Below are positions 1 to 9,279 of a DNA stretch of 64,000 nt, in pieces. The notes under the pieces were generated by a model, which did not search any database, was not told the DNA's origin, and saw only the letters and a program-made list of their open reading frames with translations. Where the stretch lies: contig NZ_LT838272.1 of assembly GCF_900176005.1 (NCBI RefSeq), positions 2,127,587-2,191,586 on the forward strand, given 5' to 3'. Every line of letters begins with the position of its first letter. The stretch's first letter is position 1. The DNA comes from Thermanaeromonas toyohensis ToBE (lineage in GTDB: Bacteria > Bacillota > DSM-521 > Neomoorellales > Neomoorellaceae). The translations under genes were made by a program, and so were the position numbers.

Positions 1-976
1 GAGGAACTTCTCTTCCTGAAATGTCGCTATTTATACCACTATATAGTGGCCGTATACCAGCATAGGCCCGCAAAATTCTTCTTTGCGTTAAGCCAGGTAT
101 CAGGTCGTCCCCCAGAGCGAGGAGATATTTTATTTCTTCTGCAGTAGGACACAGATCGTCAGGATCGCTCGTGGGAACATCAGTAGTACCAAATAAGCTA
201 ATAGAACCTGCCGGGACCAAGATGTCCCCGTCTCCTGGATAGCGCAAACGGTTAATCACTCTCGCAGTTAATCGCTGGGCGAATACCAATATGGTCCCTC
301 TACCATAAGCCATATTAAGGTGAATACCTGCCATAGCAGCAATCTTGGCAGCCCAGCTTCCAGCTGCATTTACAACAATTTGAGCTTCAACCTTGTATTT
401 CTCGCCAGTTTGTGTATTTTCAAGTATGGCACCTCTAACCCTTTCGCCTTCGATAACTAACTGAATGACCCGGGTTTGATTGAGTACTCTGGCCCCTCTT
501 TGCACAGCACCTCGGATATTCATCCATACTAGTTCGAAAGGATCAACAACCGCATCGGGGACCCAGAACACTCTACTGATGCGTTCCGAAAGTAAAGGCT
601 CCTTCTGCCTGGCTTCATGAACCCCTATCTCTTCAACGGGTATTTTAAGGCGTCTGGCAACTTTTACCCACTGTTTTAGGTATTCATAATCGTCACCGGG
701 AAGATATACAAAATAGCCCCCGGTATTTTCAATCGCCTTCCCCGCAATCCGCCGTAAAATTTGGTTCTCACGGTAACACTCTAAGGCTACGTCACTATCC
801 TGAATCAGATAGCGGCACCCGCTATGTAAGAGGCCATGACACCGGCCAGTTGCTCCATAGGCAGGATCATACTGCTCGACTAAAATTGCATCTATACCTC
901 TAAGAGAGAGATCCCATAAGATGCCAGCACCAGTAATGCCACTTCCAATTACCAGCACTTCAGTCGTAAGTTTCAT
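1..976 (-). CDS. FAD-dependent glycerol-3-phosphate dehydrogenase-like protein (GlpA type), 3' end cut by window
   Basis: I translated this by hand from the minus strand; about 325 N-terminal residues are visible and the rest lies beyond position 1. Residues 11-16 form the FAD-binding GSGITG fold, followed by GATGRCHGLLHSGCRY, which is the typical start of anaerobic GlpA-type dehydrogenases and related polyol-phosphate dehydrogenases such as EryB. A NAAGSW motif and an RILRAYAGIRPL stretch also match the family. Proteins of this family oxidise glycerol-3-phosphate or a similar polyol phosphate to the ketone and pass electrons to quinone. It is the last visible gene of the operon that starts with the regulator at 10059, so a polyol phosphate other than glycerol-3-phosphate is possible. 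An AAGGAG lies about 14 nt upstream of the ATG, which is rather far. Confidence 0.85.
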   Translation of the reverse strand, partial: MKLTTEVLVIGSGITGAGILWDLSLRGIDAILVEQYDPAYGATGRCHGLLHSGCRYLIQDSDVALECYRENQILRRIAGKAIENTGGYFVYLPGDDYEYLKQWVKVARRLKIPVEEIGVHEARQKEPLLSERISRVFWVPDAVVDPFELVWMNIRGAVQRGARVLNQTRVIQLVIEGERVRGAILENTQTGEKYKVEAQIVVNAAGSWAAKIAAMAGIHLNMAYGRGTILVFAQRLTARVINRLRYPGDGDILVPAGSISLFGTTDVPTSDPDDLCPTAEEIKYLLALGDDLIPGLTQRRILRAYAGIRPLYSGINSDISGREVP

Positions 977-1060
977 GTTTTCTAGTTCCACTCCTTACAT
1001 CTTTTGCTAATTACTTTTTATAGGGACGTTATGTAAAAGAGAGGGGTTACTTAATTTTAT

Positions 1061-1846
1061 TTAAGTCGAGCTTTTAATCTTGCTGCTAATGTAGTTAATC
1101 AACAAAAATGAGGCCACTGAAATATAAACTAGGATTGCTGAAACAGCACTAGCTATTCTCATATCATTGCGGAGCTGTTGGAATAAGACTAGAGGAAAGG
1201 TTTGGGCTTTAAACCCCGCTACCATACTGGTTACTTCAAATTCTCCCATCGATATAGCAAATACTAATAGGGAACCACTCAGAATACCGGGCATCACATT
1301 AGGAATCACCACATACCATAATCGCTGCCAAAGTGAAGCGCCCAAACTGGCAGCTGCTTCCGACAAAATGCGCTCATCTATAGTCCTGAAGCTAGCAAGA
1401 ACACTTCGAAACATAAATGGAAACCCTAAAAGCGTATGAGCTATAATTACTATATAAACTGTACCCGTAAGGGCTAAAGGTTCTCTAGTGAAAGACTGGA
1501 GCAAAGCTAACCCAACAATTAACGGTGGAATCACTAATGGAAGAACCTGAAAAGTGGTATCGATAAAATTACCTAAGAACCCTTTAAGGCGGGTAACAGT
1601 ATAAGCAGCTGGAACTGAAATAAATATATTAAGAAGAACAGCAGAACTAGCTACAATCAAAGAAACTATTGCTGCTGGTTTATATTTAGGATCACTCAAT
1701 ATCAATTGATACCATTTTAGAGTAAATCCTTCTGGCCAGAGCCCCTGCCAAAAGAGACTAAATGAATATATTACTGGGACTACCAAAGGGATAATAATAA
1801 ATGCTAGGAGAAGAAAGAAAATGGCTTGGTTTAATCGTCTTTGCAT
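1061..1846 (-). CDS. ABC transporter permease, PotC/FbpB-like
   Basis: A 261-residue inner-membrane protein with about six hydrophobic segments and the permease signature EAAASLGASLWQRLWYVVIP in the second half, the cytoplasmic loop that contacts the ATPase. It belongs to the spermidine/putrescine - iron - thiamine type permease family. Its start codon shares a base with the stop of the upstream permease gene, so the two are translationally coupled and presumably form a heterodimeric channel. Substrate cannot be read from the sequence; the operon context suggests a polyol or sugar acid. Confidence 0.9.
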   Translation of the reverse strand: MQRRLNQAIFFLLLAFIIIPLVVPVIYSFSLFWQGLWPEGFTLKWYQLILSDPKYKPAAIVSLIVASSAVLLNIFISVPAAYTVTRLKGFLGNFIDTTFQVLPLVIPPLIVGLALLQSFTREPLALTGTVYIVIIAHTLLGFPFMFRSVLASFRTIDERILSEAAASLGASLWQRLWYVVIPNVMPGILSGSLLVFAISMGEFEVTSMVAGFKAQTFPLVLFQQLRNDMRIASAVSAILVYISVASFLLINYISSKIKSST

Positions 1847-2706
1847 TAAGATTTACCCCTCCCTGGCTGCAAACGACGTTCTAAACTCGAAATAAGAATT
1901 AGAATAACGGCTATAAATATTGCTAACACTACAGCTAAAGCATCTGCCTGGGGAATATTAAAATTACTTTCCGAAGTATGGGAATAAATTTGTAAAGATA
2001 ATAGGTTTTTTTCCATCCCTGTTAAAGCTAAGGCAGTACCGAAAGCCCCCATCATTCCTGCAAAGAGAATAGAAATACCACCAAGAAATCCTGGTAATAA
2101 TACTGGAATGATAATGTATCTCCATAATTGCCACCCCTTGGCCCCCAAGCTTCTCCCTGCTTCTATAAGACTAACATCAAGGTTCTCCATGGCAGCTGAC
2201 ATCACTAAAGTCATCAATGGTACTTCAAAAAACGAATAAACTACTACAAGACCTACCCAAGTATAAAGGTCAAATTGCCAACCACCGGGTAACCTAAGTA
2301 GTTTTAAAATTATATTAAAAATCCCATTGCGCCCCAATAATACAATAAAAGCGAAGGCAACCACTAATCCAGAAAGAGTCATGGGAATAGAGAAAAGGGA
2401 CATTATAATACTCTTCATCCTTTGGGGAAATTTGGTGATAACAAAAGCAATAAAGGTCCCGGCCACTGCTCCTACTAATGTGGTAGCAATAGAAAAAAGA
2501 AGGCTATTTTTAATCGCATTTAGGTATTGGGGTGAAGTAAGTATATTGTAGTAATTAACTAGAGTAAGGCTCCCTGTATTATTATCTATGAAGCTACGTA
2601 CAAGGACATTTCCCAGCGGGAAAAGTATAAAAAGCCCTAAGAAAACGCCTATAGGAAGAAGAAAAATATGCTCAATTAAGTTTAGCCCTTGTAAGGTAAC
2701 TCTCAT
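1846..2706 (-). CDS. ABC transporter permease, PotB-like
   Basis: A 286-residue membrane protein with about six membrane segments and the EAA loop EAGRSLGAKGWQLWRYIIIP. It is the partner of the permease encoded directly downstream. It lies 90 nt after the solute-binding protein gene, separated from it by a strong hairpin, so its transcript level may be lower than that of the binding protein. Confidence 0.9.
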   Translation of the reverse strand: MRVTLQGLNLIEHIFLLPIGVFLGLFILFPLGNVLVRSFIDNNTGSLTLVNYYNILTSPQYLNAIKNSLLFSIATTLVGAVAGTFIAFVITKFPQRMKSIIMSLFSIPMTLSGLVVAFAFIVLLGRNGIFNIILKLLRLPGGWQFDLYTWVGLVVVYSFFEVPLMTLVMSAAMENLDVSLIEAGRSLGAKGWQLWRYIIIPVLLPGFLGGISILFAGMMGAFGTALALTGMEKNLLSLQIYSHTSESNFNIPQADALAVVLAIFIAVILILISSLERRLQPGRGKS

Positions 2707-2727
2707 AAGTTTTGGTAACCTCCTTGC

Positions 2728-2757
2728 GGGGGCCAGTTTTTAAATGAACTGGCCCCC
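2728..2757 (-). terminator. intercistronic hairpin between binding-protein and permease genes
   Basis: A perfect 11-bp inverted repeat (GGGGGCCAGTT ... AACTGGCCCCC) with a 8-nt loop sits between the binding-protein gene and the permeases. There is no T tract after it on the minus strand, so it is more likely an mRNA-stabilising or partial-stop element that favours the binding protein than a full terminator. Confidence 0.6.
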
Positions 2758-2796
2758 CTATTTATGCAGCTCCTTAACGGTTACAGTTGAGCAGGC

Positions 2797-3930
2797 CTAT
2801 TGCCCTACAGCCGTAGCCCAAGCCTGAGGAATTTGATCGGACACAGAGCTTTCTTTTTGGTAATCAATAAATATTGCCTTACTGTAGGCTTCTTTAGGAG
2901 GGAACTTCTTAGCTAGTTCAGGAGGAAGTTCTACATCTGGCCTTATAGGAGTAACATAGCCCCCTGCATAAAGTTGCTGCCCATATTTGGAGAAGAGAAA
3001 TTCCATGAATAGTTTAGCTGTATTAGGATGCGGGGCATTGCGAGCCATTATAACCGAGCCACCGCTGGTAACAGTGCCATCCGATGGGATTACAATTTCA
3101 CTAGGGACTCCTAATTCATCCCGCCATTTTAAAAGATTGTAATCAAAATTAATCAGGATTCCTACTTCTCCACGCTGAAATTTAGAAACAGTAACTTTGG
3201 GATCTACAGAAGCCACCACACCGCGTTTATGAAGCCGAGCAAGAAACTCTATACCAGCCTTGTAATTGTATGGATTTCCACTCATAGCCAGGGAAGCAGC
3301 TTCAACAGTATTAATACCTGTTCCTGTAGCGCGAGGATCGAGATAAGCTAAAAGTCCTTTATACTCATCACTATCCAGCTCTCTCCAAGTTCTTGGTATT
3401 TTCTTGACAAGTTTCGTATTCACAATCCAACCAATGGTCCCTTTATAAGCAGCCTGCCAAACACTGCCATCTCTTCCAACTCCCTTTTGCCCTTCAGGTA
3501 TTTTGTCCCATCCTGCTGGCTTATACTCAGATGTCAAACCCCGCTTGGCTAATTCCTCGGCTAGCGAAGGCTTTAGATCTGCTACATCATTCTTAGAAGC
3601 ATTCTCTTCCGTCATACGGGACAGGACAACTGTACTCCCCATATCAATATCTTGATGTTTAATCCCAAATAACCGTTCAAACTCTTTATAAATCTCTCCA
3701 TAGTTGGCCCATGTATCAGGCATTCCATAACTATTAATTACTCCTCCTTCGGCCTTAGCTTTCTGGGCTAATTCTTTAATGATTGGTGTGTCAAGTTCTG
3801 GAGGAAGTTTCAACTGTTCTTTTTTTCCTTCAACCTTAGATTGCTGCCCGCCACAACCATTTATCAAAATACCTATCAGCAAAACTATTACAACCAAATA
3901 GATACGTTTACCAAAGAAAACCTTAAACAT
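2797..3930 (-). CDS. extracellular solute-binding lipoprotein of the ABC importer
   Basis: A 377-residue type-2 periplasmic-binding-fold protein. The N-terminus is a lipoprotein signal: positive start, hydrophobic stretch, then lipobox LINGC with the acceptor Cys near residue 26. The rest resembles the Fe3+/polyamine/thiamine group of binding proteins (TGTGINTVEAASLAM and SGGSVIMARNAPHPNTAKLFMEFLFS). Anchored outside the membrane, it delivers the ligand to the two permeases downstream. The ligand is not evident; neighbouring kinase and dehydrogenase genes point to a sugar alcohol or sugar acid. Confidence 0.9.
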   Translation of the reverse strand: MFKVFFGKRIYLVVIVLLIGILINGCGGQQSKVEGKKEQLKLPPELDTPIIKELAQKAKAEGGVINSYGMPDTWANYGEIYKEFERLFGIKHQDIDMGSTVVLSRMTEENASKNDVADLKPSLAEELAKRGLTSEYKPAGWDKIPEGQKGVGRDGSVWQAAYKGTIGWIVNTKLVKKIPRTWRELDSDEYKGLLAYLDPRATGTGINTVEAASLAMSGNPYNYKAGIEFLARLHKRGVVASVDPKVTVSKFQRGEVGILINFDYNLLKWRDELGVPSEIVIPSDGTVTSGGSVIMARNAPHPNTAKLFMEFLFSKYGQQLYAGGYVTPIRPDVELPPELAKKFPPKEAYSKAIFIDYQKESSVSDQIPQAWATAVGQ

Positions 3931-4021
3931 TTAAATACCTCCTTTAATCCTAATTTTAGTCTTTACCGTCTTACTACACCCAAAATAATCGAATAAAACC
4001 CTTATTTTTTTAATCACCTCC

Positions 4022-4906
4022 CTAGTTCCTTAAGCATTCTTCTTCCCACCACTTTCTTAAGGTAGTTAAGCTACTAAGGTATTCTTCTGTATTACTCCTA
4101 GGAAGTTCTAACAAGAAGACTGTATTAGGGTTCATTAACCATAATTTCTTTAGGGCTTCGCGGTATTCTCGGGATAATTTGATTAACGGGAGGTGCAAAT
4201 CATATTTGCCATCATTAGTGTGAAGATGGGTATGCCAAATTAACCCCTCTAATTTTTCAATAAAAGCTTGGGGATCTTCTCCTGCCAATAAACTGTGGCC
4301 AAAGTCCAAAGTAACTCCTACGTTGGGATTATTTAGATCTTTGAGGAAAGCCATTATCTCATCTGAAGAGTTCATTAACTCCCAAGGACGATATAAATTT
4401 TCTATCGTTAGCTTAATGCCTAGATTAATAGCAAAATTTGCCAATTCGTCTATGCTTTCTAATGCAGCTTGTTTATGATCAGTTCTAACCTTTTGTAATT
4501 CTCCTTGTAAGAGGGATATATATGGATAATCCGGCGATGGAAAGTCAGACCAGTCAATAGTACCCAAGTGAAGTACTACTAATTTTGCTCCTATATTGGC
4601 GGCAAATTCTAAATCATGGTTCAATGCTTTTATAGTTGCACGTCGGACAACTTTATTAGGGGAGGAGAGATTAAGCCCAACAAAACGGCAATGTACTGAA
4701 ATATCAAAGTTATATTGGGAGGATAATTCTCGGAGTAAATTTTCAATATAATCTACAGCAGCTTTACCTAAGGGATCCGTTACTTCATCTATTTCTTCTG
4801 GCGACTTGATCTCCAACCATGAAAAACCTTTTTTCATTAAAGAAGGGATCCATCCCTCTAAAATTTCTTTTTCGCTAGGTACTGAAAAACCCCATCGTAT
4901 CGCCAT
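4022..4906 (-). CDS. sugar phosphate isomerase/epimerase, xylose-isomerase-like TIM barrel
   Basis: A 294-residue AP-endonuclease-2 / xylose-isomerase-like TIM barrel. Candidate metal ligands and catalytic residues appear in the expected order: Glu in LTIENLYRPW, Asp/His in GVTLDFGHSLLAG, His pair in IWHTHLHTNDGKYDLHLPL, and the closing Glu in FLLELPRS. These proteins isomerise or epimerise ketose/aldose substrates; EryC of erythritol catabolism is one example. It lies between the binding-protein and ATPase genes of the transporter, so it is part of the same pathway. Confidence 0.8.
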   Translation of the reverse strand: MAIRWGFSVPSEKEILEGWIPSLMKKGFSWLEIKSPEEIDEVTDPLGKAAVDYIENLLRELSSQYNFDISVHCRFVGLNLSSPNKVVRRATIKALNHDLEFAANIGAKLVVLHLGTIDWSDFPSPDYPYISLLQGELQKVRTDHKQAALESIDELANFAINLGIKLTIENLYRPWELMNSSDEIMAFLKDLNNPNVGVTLDFGHSLLAGEDPQAFIEKLEGLIWHTHLHTNDGKYDLHLPLIKLSREYREALKKLWLMNPNTVFLLELPRSNTEEYLSSLTTLRKWWEEECLRN

Positions 4907-4942
4907 AAGTAATGTTTTCTCCTTTTAACCTGTTAACTAATT

Positions 4943-6013
4943 TTAATCTGTAATTAAAGTAGCCACATCTGGTGGAAAGAAAGCAGTTACCCTTTCCCCT
5001 GGGAAAAAATCCGTTCCTAATTGAGAAGGGAGGTCGACCTTAAGTTCTATCCCGTTATCTATAGTAAGAATAATTCGTACTTGAGAACCTAAAAAAGTAG
5101 TCAATTGCACCTGTCCCTCAATAACATTCACTCCCGCTGGTACTTCTTTTTTATCCTTACAAATACTAATTCGCTCAGGACGTACGGCTAAGAGAGCCTT
5201 TTCCCCAGTAACTACTGACACTCTTTCATTAAGAATAAGCTTTCGCCCTTGCCAAAGGAATATATTACCAGCTACCACCTCTCCTTCTAAGAGATTGATG
5301 TTTCCAACAAAATTGGCTACAAATCTAGTCTTGGGCATGAAATAAATTTCTGAGGGAGAACCAACTTGTTGAATCACTCCATTTTGCATTACTACCACTC
5401 TATCAGAGATGGCCAACACTTCTTCCTGATCATGGGAAACATAAATAGTTGTAATCCCCAATTCTCTTTGAATCCGTCTAATTTCTAACCGCAGCTCCTC
5501 CCTGATTTTGGCATCTAAAGCTGAAAGAGGTTCATCAAGCAGTAGTACTTTGGGTTCCCGTGCCAAGGCTCTAGCCAAGGCCACTCTTTGTCGTTCACCA
5601 CCAGAAAGTTGCCAAATATAGCGATGCCCTTTTTCTTCTAATTTGACCATGGACAAAAGTTGTTTTATCTTGCGTTCTATTTCAGAACGAGGTTTGCGGG
5701 CAATAATCATGGGGAAAGCTATATTTCTCCAAACATTCATGTTAGGGAAAAGGGCATAATTTTGAAAAACCAGACCTATGTTACGTTTTTCTGGAGGGAT
5801 CTTGCTAACATCTTTTCCATTTATTAAAACAGTCCCCTCCTCGGGTTGTTCAAAACCGGCGATTATTCGTAATACTGTAGTCTTTCCACATCCCGAAGGG
5901 CCAAGAAGAGAGACAAACTCCCCTTCTCTAACATCAAGAGTAAAATTACGTAACACCTGAAGGGAGCCAAAACTTTTATTGATATTCTGCAGAGAAACAG
6001 CAATCTCTGCCAT
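4943..6013 (-). CDS. ABC transporter ATP-binding protein, PotA-like
   Basis: A 356-residue ATPase with Walker A GPSGCGKTT near residue 40, signature LSGGERQRVALARAL near 140, Walker B VLLLDEPLSALD near 160 and a C-terminal TOBE-like extension of about 110 residues typical of the PotA/FbpC/UgpC group. It energises the permease pair at 1061-2706. It lies 6 nt after the upstream SgcQ-like gene. Confidence 0.92.
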   Translation of the reverse strand: MAEIAVSLQNINKSFGSLQVLRNFTLDVREGEFVSLLGPSGCGKTTVLRIIAGFEQPEEGTVLINGKDVSKIPPEKRNIGLVFQNYALFPNMNVWRNIAFPMIIARKPRSEIERKIKQLLSMVKLEEKGHRYIWQLSGGERQRVALARALAREPKVLLLDEPLSALDAKIREELRLEIRRIQRELGITTIYVSHDQEEVLAISDRVVVMQNGVIQQVGSPSEIYFMPKTRFVANFVGNINLLEGEVVAGNIFLWQGRKLILNERVSVVTGEKALLAVRPERISICKDKKEVPAGVNVIEGQVQLTTFLGSQVRIILTIDNGIELKVDLPSQLGTDFFPGERVTAFFPPDVATLITD

Positions 6014-6019
6014 CAGCTC

Positions 6020-6835
6020 TTAAGCCTCCCCACGTACTCGCCGCACAACCTCCATTAACTCCTTTACCCGGCGGGGATCAACTGGATTCCAGGTAATACC
6101 ATCCACCTTAAGTCCTGAACCTACTATCGCACCGTCTGCTTGCTTAAGTAGCTCTTCTGCATTTTCCTTGCGCAGGCCGGTATTTAAAAATACCGGTATA
6201 TCCCTTACAGTAGACTTAACCTCGCGGAGTAGCCTCTCTTCTACCGCAGATCCAGTCATGGGACCGGAAACGCAAATAACATCGGGTAAGCAGGCAAAGG
6301 CTACTGAGCGTGCTACCTCTACAACGCTACGTCCTACACCCAAGGGAGCCGCAAACTCTGCATTGATATTGAAGAAAAGTTTAATGTGTTCGGCACCAAT
6401 AAGCCTGCGGTAACGGAAGAATTCACCCACCCGGTTATCCCAAAATCCCATATCGCTGGCGTAAACTCCGGTAAACACCTCCCGTATGAAGTAGGCACCC
6501 ACAGCATTAGCTACAGCTAGCGCACCAGCAGGATCCCACAATACATCTACCCCATAGGGAACGCATATCTTTTTCTTTAATTCAGTAACCACCCTTACCA
6601 TAGCGCTGATAGTAGCGGCATCTCCCCTTAAAATGTAAGGCCTGTCGTTTTCATTGCAGAACATTACACCATCAATTCCGCCTTCCTGGAGGGCTTCTAG
6701 ATCTGCTTCGGCAGCTTCTATAATCTCCTGTAAGCCGCCTTGTTCATTGTACAGGGGGCTGCCCGGCAGGGGTTTAAGATGGATCATGCCAATTATGGGC
6801 TTAAGAGTGCCAAAAGTTGATTCTAACCAGTTCAT
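6020..6835 (-). CDS. BtpA/SgcQ family TIM-barrel protein
   Basis: A 271-residue protein opening with GMIHLKPLPGSP, the hallmark of the BtpA/SgcQ family, and closing with the phosphate-binding-like ADGAIVGSGLKVDG. Members occur in sugar and polyol catabolic operons (SgcQ) and in photosystem assembly in cyanobacteria (BtpA); the enzymatic role is not settled. Here it sits between an SDR dehydrogenase and the transporter ATPase, supporting a catabolic role. Confidence 0.85.
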   Translation of the reverse strand: MNWLESTFGTLKPIIGMIHLKPLPGSPLYNEQGGLQEIIEAAEADLEALQEGGIDGVMFCNENDRPYILRGDAATISAMVRVVTELKKKICVPYGVDVLWDPAGALAVANAVGAYFIREVFTGVYASDMGFWDNRVGEFFRYRRLIGAEHIKLFFNINAEFAAPLGVGRSVVEVARSVAFACLPDVICVSGPMTGSAVEERLLREVKSTVRDIPVFLNTGLRKENAEELLKQADGAIVGSGLKVDGITWNPVDPRRVKELMEVVRRVRGEA

Positions 6836-6933
6836 CTCTAGCCTCCTTTACGTTCTTATAGTTGAATTTTAAACTTAGACTTAATAGATTGTAGTATTTT
6901 TGTATTTTATATGAAGCAGCTTTTTGAATAAGT

Positions 6934-7722
6934 CTAAATAAGATCTGCCCCGCCTGTAACATCTATGGCTTCACCCGTAATAAAATCAGCCGCGGGCGAA
7001 GCTAAAAACAGTACCACTTTCGCCACATCTTCCGGTTCCTCTAGCCTTCCCAGCGGAGTATTGCGAATATATTCAGCCTTCACCTCCTCCACTGTCATTC
7101 CCCTAAGGCGCGCTTCCCATACTAGTTCCCTTTCTTGCATGGAAGTGCGTACGTAACCCGGGCACACAGCATTGCAAGTAATGCCATACTTAGCTACTTC
7201 CAAAGCCAGGCTTTTAGTAAACCCGATCACCGCCCATTTGGAAGCTGCATAATGAGCTAGCAAAGGTACACCACGTTTGCCAGCCATAGAGGCTATGTTG
7301 ATGATTTTTCCCTGTTTTCTCTTTATCATTTGTGGCAACGCTGCCTGGGAGACCAGGAACACCCCCTTGGCGTTTACTTTGAAGTTAAAGTCCCATTCTT
7401 CTTCGCTCATGTCCTTGACCCAATTCATAGTAGAAACCCCGGCATTGTTAACGACTATATCGAGCCGTCCATACTCATTTACCAAGCTTTCTACTGCCTT
7501 ACTGCACGCTTCTTTTATAGTGACATCCAGTGCCAAGGGTAGGGCTTCGCCCCCTGCCTGCCTAATCTGGGCTGCCACCTCCTCTACGGCTTCCCATTCT
7601 ATATCACCTAACCCCACACGGGCACCTGCCCTGGCTAGGGCTTCAGCAATTGCCCGGCCTATACCTTTACCAGCACCGGTGACTAAAGCCACCTGGCCCT
7701 CTAAGAATTTGCTATCCAACAT
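6934..7722 (-). CDS. short-chain dehydrogenase/reductase
   Basis: A 262-residue classical SDR: nucleotide-binding TGAGKGIGRAIAEAL at residues about 16-30, NNAGVS near 92, catalytic Ser in INIASMAGKRG and the YAASK active site near 160. Probably oxidises a sugar alcohol (or reduces a keto sugar) with NAD(P). It lies 26 nt downstream of the FGGY kinase in the same operon and is close to sorbitol/ribitol-dehydrogenase-like proteins, but the substrate cannot be assigned from sequence. Confidence 0.9.
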   Translation of the reverse strand: MLDSKFLEGQVALVTGAGKGIGRAIAEALARAGARVGLGDIEWEAVEEVAAQIRQAGGEALPLALDVTIKEACSKAVESLVNEYGRLDIVVNNAGVSTMNWVKDMSEEEWDFNFKVNAKGVFLVSQAALPQMIKRKQGKIINIASMAGKRGVPLLAHYAASKWAVIGFTKSLALEVAKYGITCNAVCPGYVRTSMQERELVWEARLRGMTVEEVKAEYIRNTPLGRLEEPEDVAKVVLFLASPAADFITGEAIDVTGGADLI

Positions 7723-7747
7723 TAGCTTTACCTCCTGATTTTTTAAG

Positions 7748-9265
7748 CTAATTTTTTACTTCTATATGCTGAAGGGGTTGTAGAAGAGGGAAATCTGATT
7801 TTAAGTCTTCATATAGTTTGCGATAAACGCTATAAGCATTCTGGTATAACTTGACTTGTGTCTCATCAGGAATAAAACAGCGGCTGTGGCGGAGGAAAAG
7901 TTCAATTTCTTCCCAGGTCTTAAAAAGGCCTGCACTTTTGCCGGCCAGAAATGCTACCCCTAGAGCTGAACCTGGATGTCCAGGAAAGCTCCTAACCTCC
8001 CTCCCCAATATATCCGCCGCAATTTGAGTCCAGAGCTGGCTTTTAACCCCTCCATTGGTAGCAAATACCCGTCTTATATTGCATCCCATCTCTTCCAAGA
8101 CTTCCACGTGATGCCGGAAGCCAAAGATGACCGCCTCTAAGATAGCGCGAAAAATATGACCCCGGCCATGATGAAGGCTTAGTCCAAAGAAAACTCCTCG
8201 CGCTAGGGGATCCAAGATGGGAGTCTTTTCTCCTAAAAAGTAGGGTAATACTATTAATCCACCCGCCCCAGGAGGAACTCTTTTTGCCTCCCGGTCAAGT
8301 TGCGTTAATATTTCAGGAGTAGCGTCCTGCCCTAACACGTTAACCACAAACCACTTCACCAGCGAGCCGCTGGAAGCCATACAACCGTTAAGCAAAAATT
8401 TACCGGGTATAACATGAAAATCAATATATAATCGAGGATTAGTTTTAAGCTCGTCTATACAGTATAAGATATCCCCTGCTCCACCGAACTTAATCAGAAG
8501 ATCCCCTTCTTCCCGGACTCCAGCTGCCAGCGCAGAAGCCACGTGGTCAGCACTACCAGCGATTACCGGTGTTCCAGCCCGGAGGCCAGACTCTTTAGCA
8601 AAGGAAGGGCTCACTTCCCCTACTATCTCCAAAGATCTCCTAACAGGTGGGAAAAATTCCCTTAGAACCTCAGCCGCTTCCAAAAATTCAGGGATCCACT
8701 CCTGTTCCCAGATGTCAAAAAGACCGCTCTCCACTGCCCAGTTTATTTCAAGTGACAACTTGCCAGTTATCCGATAAACGAGGTAATCATAAGAACCACA
8801 GACAGCGCGTAAACGCCTCCATACGTCAGGTTCATTTCTTTTAACCCAGAGAAGCCGGGGACCTACATGTTGCTGGTTTATAAAGCTACCCGTTCGACGG
8901 TATACTTCCTGTGGATCTAATCTTTGCTGTAAGAGCTTGATCTCCTCTACTGCCCGGGCATCATTCTGCTGGATAGAGTAACGTAAGACTTCCCCTTTTT
9001 CATTAAGGAGGACCAAGGCAGGAACCATGCCGCTTATGCCAAGGCTTTTAATTTGGTTACTTTCTATGCCACTAGCCAGGAGCTCCTTAATAGCAGTTAC
9101 TACATTCTTATACCAAGCTGCCGTATCTTCTTCCGCCCAACTAGATTTAAGGGAAATCAGGTCATGGGGTTTATTAACTTCCCGTATTAGATTCCCTTCT
9201 TTATCGATCAAAACTGCTTTAACACCTGTAGTCCCTATATCGATACCTAGGGCAAGCTCAGACAT
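7748..9265 (-). CDS. FGGY-family carbohydrate kinase (xylulokinase-like)
   Basis: About 505 residues. The N-terminal GIDIGTTGVKAVLID is the phosphate-binding motif of FGGY kinases; the C-terminal FATNGGVKSQLWTQIAADILG is the second FGGY signature. It phosphorylates a sugar or polyol with ATP. I prefer the ATG at 9265 (MSELALGIDIG) because GAGGTGAAAAGT lies just upstream; an ATG nine bases earlier is also open. It follows the DeoR-type regulator by a few bases. Could act on a pentulose, erythritol-like tetritol or similar compound. Confidence 0.88.
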   Translation of the reverse strand: MSELALGIDIGTTGVKAVLIDKEGNLIREVNKPHDLISLKSSWAEEDTAAWYKNVVTAIKELLASGIESNQIKSLGISGMVPALVLLNEKGEVLRYSIQQNDARAVEEIKLLQQRLDPQEVYRRTGSFINQQHVGPRLLWVKRNEPDVWRRLRAVCGSYDYLVYRITGKLSLEINWAVESGLFDIWEQEWIPEFLEAAEVLREFFPPVRRSLEIVGEVSPSFAKESGLRAGTPVIAGSADHVASALAAGVREEGDLLIKFGGAGDILYCIDELKTNPRLYIDFHVIPGKFLLNGCMASSGSLVKWFVVNVLGQDATPEILTQLDREAKRVPPGAGGLIVLPYFLGEKTPILDPLARGVFFGLSLHHGRGHIFRAILEAVIFGFRHHVEVLEEMGCNIRRVFATNGGVKSQLWTQIAADILGREVRSFPGHPGSALGVAFLAGKSAGLFKTWEEIELFLRHSRCFIPDETQVKLYQNAYSVYRKLYEDLKSDFPLLQPLQHIEVKN

Positions 9266-9279
9266 ACTTTTCACCTCGC

